This document shows positions 11,251 through 24,200 of a stretch of 64,000 nt of DNA, piece after piece; the stretch's first letter is position 1, and every line of letters starts with the position of its first letter. Source of the stretch: Mytilus edulis. Its lineage: Eukaryota > Mollusca > Bivalvia > Mytilida > Mytilidae. The stretch covers positions 86,431,592-86,495,591 of the forward strand of contig NC_092345.1 in NCBI RefSeq assembly GCF_963676685.1. The letters are read 5' to 3'. Position numbers and translations under genes: made by a program. The notes below the pieces were generated by a model. The model was given only the letters and a program-made list of their open reading frames with translations. It did no database searches and had not been told where the DNA came from.

Positions 11251-12148
11251 TCTAATATTTTTTGCATACTTCCTTTATTTTTTTTTATGGACAGTAACAG
11301 TAAATAACGTTGAATAAATAGAATAACCATCAGATTCCCTAGTTTTTTGTTCAAACGATAATGATGATAATGCCGTGGCCCAAGATCCAGTCACATCAGT
11401 ATGCTTTTGTAAATGCTTCTCAGTATTCTGTAACAATTTTTCATCAAATTTCCTATTATAAGTTAATCACAAATTACTATATATACAAAATGAGCAAGGA
11501 ATTCTGCAAAACATATAGCAACTTTCCTTAAAATTATTTCGAAACAAAGCTATTTGAAATAGATTCTACCAAAATTTGAGTATTCGTCTCTTTATCTGCA
11601 TCAAAAGAGCATTCGTAAACACAACAATTGGTGACAGAGGGCGCATTTCTTTCTAACACAAACGATGCAAACGTATCATTTCTTTCAAACAAACGTTTTC
11701 AAAGTTTACATAAACTTTGACAAACTATGCACAGGCTAAAAATGCGTCTGCAGTTTGTGGTTTGTAAGTACAAACGCTACATTTGTTTCTACGTTTGTTA
11801 AAAGTCTGTTTACCAACAACATGTGCATGCATTATTGAAAGTTCAAACAGGGTCATTAAAGAATTATTAAACGATGTATTTGTTTCTACTTTTGTAGCGT
11901 TTAGAAAACAACAACAAACGCGACACAACGTTTATAAAATTTGGGTTAATAGAAAGAAATGAGACCTTTATGAGTTGTCCTATGGCAAATATAACATGTT
12001 GAGCAGGACGAGGACTATTAATTTGATATTATATGATGTAGGAAAAATATCTTGTGAACAAACAGTGTAAGTTATGGACCAAAATGTAATGAATCTAAAA
12101 AATGCTAAAAGTAGAAAAAAAAACCAGAGAGAACACTAGTTTAGTATT
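11251..12148. other. intergenic stretch between convergent genes
   Basis: The sequence around 11630-11940 is rich in short CAAACG/CGTTTGT motifs on both strands and may be a degraded element with subterminal repeats. No gene is supported; the minus-strand open frame at 11725-11928 lies in these motifs. Confidence 0.4.
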
Positions 12149-12154
12149 TTTATT
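12149..12154 (-). terminator. polyadenylation signal of the aldo-keto reductase gene
   Basis: AATAAA on the minus strand about 50 bases beyond the reductase stop codon (12205-12207). Confidence 0.5.
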
Positions 12155-12204
12155 TAAGTATAAAAACACGTATTTAGGTATACTAAAAATGATAATTAAC
12201 ATTA

Positions 12205-15200
12205 TTATTCACATCTATCCGGATGAGCCCATTGATCTAGAACTTTTCCTATTTTTGCTTTCACTGGTTCTGTGGCATCTGTCAGCTCTTGAACTACACT
12301 CTGAAACGAGGACAAAGATTATTTATAGCCTGAAATATCGTGCAAACATACATTGTACTTGCATTTACTGTTTGTGGGAGACTAAAAATAGTAAGTTTAT
12401 TCTAAATGTCTTTTGGTTCTTTTTGTCATTGGGTTGCTGAAAATGTGTTTGGACTCTTTCTGTCGTTGAGTTGCTGTAGAGGTATTTTAGTTATTTGTGT
12501 TTCTTGGTTGCGGTCTCATTAAAATTACCCATCTCCTTTCTTTTGTAAGATTTAAGTATATAAAAACGAAATCATTCAGAGTGGTGACTATGAGCTACCA
12601 GAATTATTTTTTTGAAGATGACAAAAAATGTATAGGCACAAAAAATGCCTGTGATATGTACACTGTAAAAACAGTGTTTAGATCCTAAACACTTATCTAA
12701 ACACTTTTTCTGTGTACGTTTTGAAACGCGTTTAGCATCTAAACATGTTTAGATCTTAACAAGTGTTTAGATTTCAACAAGTGTTTAGATGTTATATGTT
12801 TAGAAATTTATGGTGTTTAGACCTTCCAACGGTTAGCCTACTAGTACTATGATTTCACAGGAACTACTTGTGGTACAGCACTACAGGTTGAATAGTCCAC
12901 ACGGTATTGTAGAATATACAATGCACGTGTACATTTCTGCTTAATGTTCTTGCAATGATTTTTACCATAATAAAATTATTTGACTTGTCTATATAGTATA
13001 TTAAAGCTGGAAAACTTCAGTAATGATAATAATAATATTAACAATAATAGGTTTACACATTTTATTCTTCCTGGAGACCAAAGAAAAGTTTGTGAACAAT
13101 AGGATCAAGTTAAGAAAAGTCTGTAAACAATAAGACCAAGTTTTGAAAAGTCTGTAAACAATTAGACACAGTTTTACCCTCCATTTTTTTGTAAGGAAAA
13201 GCCTGTACCAAGTCAGGAATATGACTTTTTTTTTCGTTCCTTTTGATTGTTTATGTAGTCAAGCGTTTGATTTTTTTTAACGTTTTATGGACCGGACCTT
13301 CCACCTTTTTATACAACTTGGAGTCTGGTTCTTTTGTTTTTGTTTTTTTCTGATCTAGTCTTAAATATAACATACAATCTATTCAAATTATTTCAATAAT
13401 TTATTTTTAAGTCTCACTAAATGCAAACAAAAAAAATAAAATTATAAAATTTGAAGATTTTTATCCTCAACAAAACAGAAATTGTCAGTTCAGTCCATCT
13501 CCTATCATACAGGAATTTTTCATTGCGGAACAATCTTCTTTTGAATGATAAAGGCTCTAGGTGTGCAGTTCCTTTTGGTTGTCAGGTGAACTTTTGTATC
13601 CTGAAATGAAAAAATGAACCCTTCATGTACATTTGTATGCAACAGTCACTTATTCTTGGATCATGTTTATTAAAATACATTAAACAAGCTTCTTGAAAAA
13701 AGATTCTTACAAAAGAAAAATACAAATTGTAGTTAAAAAGACAATACTTTACACCTTGTACAAATGTACACATCAAAAGACAAACAAATCAAAGGGAACA
13801 ATATATAGAGCAAACAAGCATGCAAGTTTTTTTTATATTATAAAACAAAATCCTTGATTTCTGAGAACTACAGCCTGTTTTTCCTATTTTATCCTAATAT
13901 TATGAATATATATTTTTTTAAATTGCCTGTTTTTTACCTATTCAACAGGATAAATATTAGAGGATGATTTAACCTTCATTTTTTCAATCATATAGTATAG
14001 TACGTTCTATTGGCAACTTAATAATATATATATAAATATATTTTTACTTACATCTGCTCTTGAAATTAAGTCATCCTTTTCTTTCTTCGTTGCTTTCTTT
14101 CTGATCTGTTCTTCAATTTGATCTATGATATGGATTTATTCTAGCTCTTTTCATTCCCACTACATGTACAGTGTCACAGTCCTATAAAAACATACATACA
14201 AATAATTATTATAGGTTTATATGAAAAAGAACAACTTGACAGTTTATTTTTGACATAGGAGTTTGAATGTCACTTTATTTTCAACTTTTTAGTCATGGCG
14301 TAGTCAATTTATTAACTTTTTAGCCATGACGTGGTCAGTTTATTTTCAAGTAATGAGTTTGAATGTCCTTTTGGATGTTTGGTATTCTTTGTTTCTCTTT
14401 GACAAATGAAGTGAAACTATAATTTCAGTGTTTGTGTAAAGGATGTTGTTCTATGGGCCATTGGGATCAGATCATCTTATTCCCTGCAAAGTTAAAATAC
14501 TTGAAACTATGATTTTATGACATTATGTACAGTGACAGTTTAGACTATTTAATCTCATTTTAAATTTCCGAACTAGCTCATTCTTATTTTATGCTTGGTC
14601 CCTGAGACTGATTATGTGTGTATATTATATGATTCGTACCACAATAGTGAACTTGAAATAGCATAGGTTAACAGTTTAACGCACATATTCCTTTTATTAG
14701 TCTGTTAAATAATGGTTTGTGCCCCTCCCCCTTTTTACGAAATCTGGATCTGCTTACCTTCCGCTGCTGTAATAACTGTTAAGATGGCTTTTGATTCCGT
14801 CAATATTCTAATATGAAGTTCTGTATCTGTTGCATCGTCAATAGATATATATACTTGATATATGGGATCCATTGTTTTAAATGTTGTTTGTCTTTGGCGG
14901 GTCCGAAGGCGTCCGTATCAAATTACCACGATAGATAACTCTGTTCGTTAATTGGTATAAGATCATATTCGGACAACGACTCCGGAAATTAGAGAAAATA
15001 TTCACTCACATCTTCCTTATAAATACTATAAAAGATTATTTTATATGTCCCTGGTATAAACAACTAATTGCTTAACTTATAAAAAAAATAATTGAAAGTA
15101 ATTTAATAATCAGGGAAACTCAGTTGTGGAAGATGATATGATTTGTTCTCATAAATATAGAAGCTCCGCATACTGGGTTGGGACTGAAGTTTGAAAATAA

Positions 15201-18200
15201 TTTTAATTTCAAGACAGCCACGATATCATAGTTTCGCAGAATATGCTGGAATATGTAGGAACATCGGGTAAAAAGGTGGAACCAGTACTGAAATATTATA
15301 AAGTGTTTAGGTGTTTAGGAAAGTGTTTCAGAAGTGTTTAGATGCCATTTAATGTTTAGCTTAATGATAACATTCACTGATAATAACCCTGCAACACGTT
15401 TAAATTCTAAACACGTTTAGGGTTTTATGTGTTTAGATAAATATCCGTTTAGATCCTAAACGCTTTCCTAAACACGTTTAGACCTAAACATGTTGTAAAT
15501 CCGTTTCAAATCTAAACGCTGTTTTTACAGTGTATCTTTTCAATTGTGAATTAACTAAAATATCGATAAGAAATCAATCTGACATGTAAGTTCAAAATAC
15601 CTGGGGTAAAGTGGGAACATCTATGTTTTTCACAATTTGGTCTGGTGAACTGGCTCCTGTTATTGCTACTGGTACATTGTCTTGCTGCAGTAACCAGGCT
15701 AAAGATGCTTTCCCCATGTCTACGTTGGCTCGCTGACATATATTTTTCATTTTAGCAATTGCCTGTAAATAAAAGGTATGTGTGTCATGAAAATGGAGTA
15801 AAAACTAAAAAACTGAAATAACTGAGGGTCCAAACAGACACATTTAATAGTTCTAAATAATGCAAACAAAACACAACGCATATTTGGAGTCGCATTTTCG
15901 AAAATTTTAACACCAGAAATTAATTCACCTTCTACCAATGACAACGGGAATCATTTGAATAGCTACAAATACGCCTTTGTTACAATCCTAGCGCAAAAAG
16001 TTGATGCTAAAAAAAAAACACAATGCTTTTCCATCATCATAGAATCATATAGCCATTTCTCTTCACAGATATAAACGCCATGCGTACAAATATTATAACG
16101 GAAATCTGTTGAATAAATCTGCGTCTAATGCTTCAGATGTGTACGATATAGAAGTGCTCATGGGCGGACAGATAGAGAGTTAATAACTATAAGTCGCATA
16201 CAAGTGGACCCAAATTACACTGTAAATGGGTTAAGGGCGTAGACTACATTGAATTCAAATAAATCATTAGTCATTTAGAAAATAAAGCAGTACTTTTTTT
16301 AAAGGTAAAAATATAGTAAGAAAGATGTTTTCTCTGAAATATCACAACCGATTTACCCGGCCGGGTCACAATCTTAGCGTTTTTAAAAGAATCAACCAAT
16401 GCTGCGCTCATCCTGAACGTGCAAGCAAAATCTCCAAGCTCTTTCTCTGGAACACAATATTATAGTTAAACTCTACAAACAGATTTCGACAGAAAACCAG
16501 AAGAACTTGATTTCACAATCCTGCAGACGACTGTTATGTTTTAGTAGATAATTACCGTAAACATCTCGTCTTCTGCACCATCTTGACCATGTCTGGTTTT
16601 AGGATTTCTTTAAAAATCGAAAAGATAAAGATTTTATAATTCAACAGAAATACACATGAGCGGAGTTTTTTTCTGAAGAAAATAAAAATGAAAAAGGTTG
16701 GCAGCTATTTATGTCAAGTACAAATTTGTAAAATTTTGTCTATTTTATTTTGTCTGAAGAGTTAGGATTAAATATTGTTTTCCTCCATACTTTAATTTGG
16801 TTAATATGAGTTATAATTTTTGCCATATTAAAAAAGTAGATATATCAGTATTTAATTTAAGATCATATAATCATTGAAAGTATAGTATTTGAATTTAGGT
16901 ACAAAGTAAAATTGCATTAAAAGAGAAGGTAGTGATCAAGTTTATACATATATGCCATCCTGTCTGAACTTACATCTTGTAACAGTAAATGAACGCCGTC
17001 TAGCGGATTCCGCGAAATATTGCGACGTTTTGTACGAATTACGTACCTTTGACCAGATTTTGCAATGTTAAAATTTCAACCGGCGACTTTTCAATGGGAC
17101 AACGGTAAATCTGACGGAAAGTATGTATCTTCTAGGAGAAAGAACTTGTTTGCTAAAATTGAAGAAATGCTACAGGATTTTGAAAATGAATATGAAAAGT
17201 CATGAAGACGACCTTCAAAACGAAAATCAGGTGTTTGAGTTTGGATATCTGCCGACCAGTTAAAACAAGTGTGAAAACTGTTGACCACTGTTGCTCACCA
17301 CTATTTCTACAGAAAAACAGTGCGGTCTCGACAGTATATTGAACTCTGACACAAAATAGTACTTTTGATGTCATTGTTTACTTAAACTAACCAACAAATA
17401 TGCAGAAATGAAACTTCTGGTGAAAGGGAAATATATTTAAACCATTTTGAGTCAAAATTCACTTGTCTATGAGTTTGCGTTAAAAATTCAGGATTAATGC
17501 GCTACATAGTACACTAATTTAAGATTTCAAGAAAACAGGGAGTTATTATGGTAGTACCTGTGTTTTCAAGATCAGAAATTTCATATAAGACTTTAAACAT
17601 TGGTTGAAAATTGGCATGTAGAAAGATGATACATGTACAATTCAGGATATACCTGGTTTCCTTGAAGTTAAACTTAAGGTAAAATATTTAGATAGCTGTG
17701 AAAATTGCAAGATTCGGTTGAACAGATAGGGATTTTTAATTGGTGGTCTGACACCTTTATTTTCGTTTTCCTCCCAAAATAACACAAACTGAATAATCAT
17801 AAGAAAAGATGACAAATGCGACTATACCTATATAGAACACAGAGGCATGATGATTAATTCATTGTAGAAGGAAGAGAAGCGACACACAAAATTAGGTCTT
17901 CTCGTTTATTAGTATAGATACTCTAACTTTTCTTTTACAGTACTTTGTATATCCCCATCCCTGTTTCACTTGAATTATTGTCAGCTTATTCGAATATGAG
18001 CATGTTTTCTGGCACGTTTGAAATAAATGCAATTCATCTAATGTTTGAATGTTAATTTACACAATCATGTAATTATAAACATTTAGCATGTTTTAAAAAC
18101 AGGAAGAAATGTTTATAAGTGCAACACACGGTATTTTTGGACAAGAAATCAATTTTTCTTACACTTTTAAAATTCAAAGGAAGTAAAACAAGAAATCAAT

Positions 18201-21200
18201 CTGGTTGACGCAACAATGACAATCTGTTACACAGAATAATAGTGGTGCATTTCTTTCCAGTGGGTCTCAATCAACACTGATTTACAGAAATCTTGGTAAG
18301 AATTTAGTCTTAGATGCTTGATTTTTTTATTAGTTGTTATTGGCTTTGAACAAGCTGTCAGTAACTGCGTGTAGTGGCGGATACAGAGGGGGGCATGAAG
18401 GCGTACGCCCCCCTTTTTGCTTGGACTTAGACTAGACTTCGTAAACTTTGCCATTTCCCGTGTATTTAATTTTTATGAGACAATTCTTTTCATATACAGA
18501 TTTTTTTTCGCCAGTATTTACTGATTATTTCAAAAGTAAAACTACAAAATACTGAACTCCGAGGAAAGTTCAAAACGGAAAGTCCCTAATCAAATGGCAA
18601 ATTCAAATGATAAAACACATCAAACGAATGGACAACAACTGTCATATTCCTGACTTGGTACAGGCATTTTCAAATGTAGAAAATGATGGATTGAACCTGG
18701 TTTTATAGCGCTAAACCTCTCACTTATATGGCAGTCGCATCACAGTAGAGTGATTCGGTATGGTTGAGTTGACCAGTTCGTCGAAAAAACGTCACTTAGT
18801 CATTTTGAAATTCAAATTAAAGGAACACATTTGCAATTCTGAGCATGAAAAATCATGACACCTTCAAAGCGACAAAGGAGTGAGCAAGAACGTATTGACT
18901 TCTATTTCACAATTCAACCAAAAAAAGTTATACTCTATTATAATCTCATGAAAAAAGTTCCACATTAAAATTATTTACCTACGAAATTATGTTTAACCCC
19001 AAACGCCCGCGCCTATCTTAAAATAACATAGCTGAATAATTATCCCCAGTCAGTATAAGCTCTGGATAGATTTAAAGTGCAAGGTTCGAGCCATTGTTTG
19101 AGGAGGCAGTCTGAGATCTGAGAGTCTGGCCGTATTTAGATTGAAAACAATAATCTTGTCCACTTTTTGGCTAATAGAAACGAAAATTTCCAACAGAATA
19201 ATATAGCATTAAATGAACATAATGAATAAAAAACGGGCGTATTTTTTCGGGACGGGGGTTTGCATGAACTGATATATTGAATACTTTTATCAAGATCAGA
19301 CTGCAACCTGCCTGCTGGTGTGGCCTTTATGTCTCCATTTGTCGACCGTCATTCATAAATTCGTTGTCATTTCAGACTCATTCGTAGCTTTTGGTTAATT
19401 TTCAATTGTGTTGGGTAAAACATATCAACCAAACATTTGTATAAAAATTACTTGTTTGTCTTTTTTAACTCGTGTCGCTCGTATTGTAAAATTCATCGAA
19501 TAGCGCGGCGTGTATCTTGTTTACAACAAGAAATCTGTGAGTTTATGCTAACTTAACATACAACAAGCGAGAATTTTCCATGTCTTGTTTTTACTGACAA
19601 GTCCCACATCAAATATATCAGTTCATAGCTTTTGACCCATACTATAATTTTATGATAGACAATTTATGGGGAGAATACAACATCAAAAATGTCCAACTCT
19701 TACACTTGACAGCAACTATTAAATATACATGCCCCACCTCAAGAACCGTTTAAAAAGTGCATTTTACACTTATTTTATGTTTTTTAGCCAAAAAAAGGTC
19801 CCAAAATTTGTTCGCCTCGCGCCGCTCGGCGAATTTAAAAAACTTCGCCCCACTTTGCAAAATCCTGGATCCGCCCCTGTATTCTATACGTAGTATGTCA
19901 AAACTGTCCATACAAAAACCCTATACATGCTATATTCACTGGGAAAAGACATCGTGTAGCAGGAAATAAGCAGAATGGCCATTGGGGTGCAAGTTTGGGA
20001 CATTAATACTAAACTTAGTCTTGTACGGTAAGACTAGATATCCCCTATTTTGAAAATTATCACACCATTCGGAACAATTAAAAATATTTTCAAAGTAGCG
20101 AAAAGGAAATGAACCACATAAATTAATACTGGTCATAAATTCTCCGCTGCTGTCAGTCAGTCATATAGATGACACTAAACTATAATACATTTAAATTTTT
20201 AACCTTCTTTACGGTCGGAACAATAATTTAATATTCATACAACAGTTTTTAGACTATAACAAATGAAAAATAAACAAAAATGATGTCTCACGATCATTAA
20301 TCCATCGCTACATTTTGTATTCTGACGTGTTTGTTTTTTTCTAATGGTGTTTTCTTTCACGTCCGCAATTTTGTTGAAAGTTTCGATGTTAAAAATAGAA
20401 CACAAATCTTTTTAATAGATACATGTATAAATAGTTTATGGTTTAAAGAGTTATACATGGAATATTATCCTAATAAAAGAACATTCAGTGGATCCTTAAA
20501 AGAATTGTCTTACTAGTATTGATTCGTATGGTTGTCTCCTCAAAGGAAATTGTTCTATATATATATATATATATATATATGGGTAAAAATTAACCGAATA
20601 AAAAATAAAAATGTACCCTGAAAGTAGCATCTCAAATATAGAATAGAACTGTTATCAATTCTATTTCACCCATAAAACTTGAAGGTCGAGAACGAGATTA
20701 TATCGATCATCTCTATATCATACTACTACTATATACCTACTAAAAAATAGGAAGGGTCCCGATTCCGAAATCCCGGACTTTAAAAAATGAAATCCAGAGG
20801 TCCCGAATTTAAAGTAATTTAAAATAAATCCCGCCATCCCGAAATTCGAAAAAAAGATTCCCGGATCCCGAAAAGATTAATTCCGAAATCCCGTATTTAA
20901 AAATACCCGATCCCGGAGTTCCGATCCCGGTCCTCCCCCTTCCCTCATTTGTGTGGATGAACTAAATAACAAAACAAACATTTACGAGTCATGTCTCAGC
21001 CTGTGTGCGATTATATTTTTTTTTTTTTTTTTTTGTGTTTTCTTTTTTTTTGGGGGGGGGGGGATTATTTTGGTAGACATATTAAACATTAATTTGTACA
21101 TCTGTTTTTAAGTTATATCTCAATCTCCGTATGTTTGGTTTCCTTGTAAATGTTTTACACGATGTATCTTCTGGAAAATACACCGTGCTTCAAAGACCGT

Positions 21201-24200
21201 GCAATGTCTTGAGAAAAAGCGAAAATCAGAGAGAGAAGGACATTAATTTATTGTCACATATAATAAGATCTCAAAGGGAGTTGCAGAATAACGGATACTG
21301 GCGAATGTAAAAATTGAACAAAAAAGTTTGCAAAATTATAAAGAATAACAACAGAAAATAAAATAATAATTTAATACAACAGTGTTGACACAGACAAGAA
21401 CCATGTACAGAATTAAGAAATCATTTAATAATAGAAGAATTTTACAAAATTCTTTATTGAGGATTTTACAGAATAAGCGTTGTATTTAAAGATAAAGAAC
21501 ATTTAGGTCCACACTTCATATAAACCCTTAAAAACTCGTTGGATCATCTCGTTGTGGCTGGTCAGTAATAAATAAAAAAAAGTCACTGGTCAATTCAAAG
21601 GTTGTCGTAAGTGATGCAATATATTCTTATTTTCCTGTTCCCCTTGTGTAACTTCCAGTTTTATTGAAGTTTACATCGATCAAAGCCTTAGTTTAATTTA
21701 GTTTCCTGTTATTACTACCCCCCCTTTTTTTGTCGCATGTTGTGTATCATGTACTGATTCTATATATACTTCGAGCATACACATGTACACTTATGGAAAA
21801 ATAACTATTTACTAAACTTTTTAAAACGTTTTTGTAGACTTGTATACAATAAATTTTATGCAGAACAAAAAAAAATATTTACAAAGATGTCAGTTTGTCT
21901 GCGTGTTTTAATTGTTAACTTGAAGATGTATAAATAACCGCACGACACTCTTTCAATAATTTGTAGAATCGTTGATATAATGTTTGTTTATATATGCGAT
22001 GTTAAGCAGTAGTATATGGACAGAACTCGATCTGTCGTGATATAGTACCAAAAAACGAGCTATTACATGTTCCGCTGCTAAAGTAAAGTAACCGTTGTTT
22101 TCAAAAATTTGCCAAATCATATATCGGAACGGAGAAAAAATGCAAACAGATGATCTACACTATAGTCTAAGAGATTTACGAATTGGTTACCCAAAAAAGT
22201 GACAAAATTCAACAATCTCCCATTAGAGCAAATATTAATAAAGATCACAACCCTGACCACATGCACACCTTCAATATATGTACTAACAGACAACAAAGTG
22301 AAAACGTTCTAGGATTCAAACTGTAGATGTTATGCGGATTAACTATAATAGGAGAAGGACGGCGGACAGAGGGACAGGGGTAACCCCCCCCCCCAACTTT
22401 CAGTTGCGGGGGCATACCAAATTATAGTTTCAATTACATCTTTTATTGCGTCAACTTGTAGATTGTAGACAGTAAACCTGATGATTTCTATTTTTATGTT
22501 TTTACTATTTTTGCGTTCATGTACTTGCAATGTATTTTTGTTTGAATTAGTAATTGTTTTAGACATGTGTATTGATAATGAACATACATGTATCATATTT
22601 TTTATAACGTATAATTTCTTTTAAAAATGTTCCATAAAAGAGGGTCTGATTGAGGTTAACGGAATACAGAATAATGGGCAAAAATTGCAGAATAAAAGGC
22701 AAAAAAAAAAAGAAAAAAGAAAAAGAGCATAATGGGGTGCCTAAATATAAAGAATAAAGAATATCGGAAATACAAAATAAAAATTAATGATAATTATCCA
22801 GATAAAAAGAATCTATCAATACGAAACACATATTCTCTAATTTTTGTGCTATTTTCACAGTTTCCTGACCGGTGTGAGAAAAATATTTCTCCTCACTAGT
22901 GAAAAATCTGTTCTCGGCAAATGATTAGTCGAAGTTTGATTATGACGTCTAAATGTTTTGTTTTCTTCTGAATTTTCCTATTGTGACGTCATGAAAAAAG
23001 GCGACCATGTCTGATGACGTCGCATATAAAGAACACAAGTTTCTGAAATTTTTTGAAGAAGAAGGATAAAAATCATTAGAGAAACAGATTCCTACACTAT
23101 AACTCATGTATTACGATATTTCTCCACTCTCGACAGTTAAATTTTAGTTATTTAAAGTGCTCGGCAAGCCTCGCGCTTTAAATAATAAAATTTAACTGTC
23201 TCGAGTGGAGAAATATCGTAATACACTTGTTGCAGTGTAGGAATCTATATTTAATCGTGCATAATCAACACGAAGAACGTTGGAAATAATTAGCATGATA
23301 ACTTGACGTTATGTAATAAAAATAACGACGTCACGAATTTTGATGTTTTTTTTTTTTGCCAAAATCTTGAGTTTGCGTCGCTTCTACAGGGAAAACGAAG
23401 TCGGTGACCATATTTTTTTTTAACATCATCTAATTCGTAAGACAAAGAGGAAGAAAATGTTAATTTAAAAAAAAAATCTATGGAGCGGTTTACGTGATTT
23501 ATACCGGAAACAGAAAATTGTAGAAGAAAAATACAGATTCCCCCTATATATTCAATGTAATTTAGTACCCTCTCGGACCATTTAAAAATGATTTTTTCTC
23601 GAAAACGAAGTCGGTGACATATACTTTTTTTTACATTTTCTGATGTATATTTTCAATATCTAATCAAGTTCTAAATTTAAAAAAAATCTATGGACTAGTT
23701 CATTTACTGATCCTTGACCTTAACGTCAGACTGATCAGCGCATGTTTTTACCCAGATGTGTGGAAAAGTTTAGTCAGCCTCCGTCCCATAGGTACATCAT
23801 CAAGTTTGGTAAATTTCCCGGTTAGAAGACCTTGTTGGAGAGGCGAATAAGCCAGTATACTTATATTGTTTTCCTTGCATAATGGTATAACTTCATGCTC
23901 GGCTGATCTCCATAATAAATTGTATCCCATCTGTATTAAGTAAATATTTAAATAGTTAGATATAAGATGTGGCACGTGTGCCAATTATGAGACAATTCTC
24001 CATCCAAGTCACATGTTGTATGTATTGTAACAATTCCCTATCACAGAATGTTTAACCTGATACAGGCTTAAAGTATTAAGTGCAATCAAATACTAGTATA
24101 CAAGAAACACCTATTGTGTCTGTTCATTGAAAATAACTCGTACATTCAGAGGGATAGAGTTCATAGATTTTCATTTGCTTTGCAGGATTTAGTTTCGAGT

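Larger units (their letters stand above)
16608..23751 (-). other. intron 5 of the aldo-keto reductase gene (7.1 kb)
   Basis: No additional reductase exon is needed: residues on both sides are contiguous in the family. Contents: repeat scraps at 18540-18740; the left end of a GTGGCGGAT-type element at 18373; an inverted end near 19865 (GGATCCGCCCCTG); AT dinucleotides at 20560-20580; the CGGGATTT-type repeat 20745-20945; a T/G homopolymer run 21015-21062; the palindrome 23107-23226; and a partial duplication containing GAAAACGAAGTCGGTGAC (23390-23490 and 23597-23700). Confidence 0.6.

Noticed and set aside
13520..14122. These exons as an alternative C-terminus of the aldo-keto reductase
   Set aside because: Splice phases do not fit exon 7, an upstream exon with its own ATG fits perfectly, and a proper C-terminal reductase exon exists at 12300-12205.
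16370..16464. Exon-like minus-strand block between GTTCCAG and CCGG|GTAAAT, considered as an extra reductase exon
   Set aside because: The reductase reads continuously from exon 6 to exon 7 without it, and in the required phase this block hits a stop after 12 codons.
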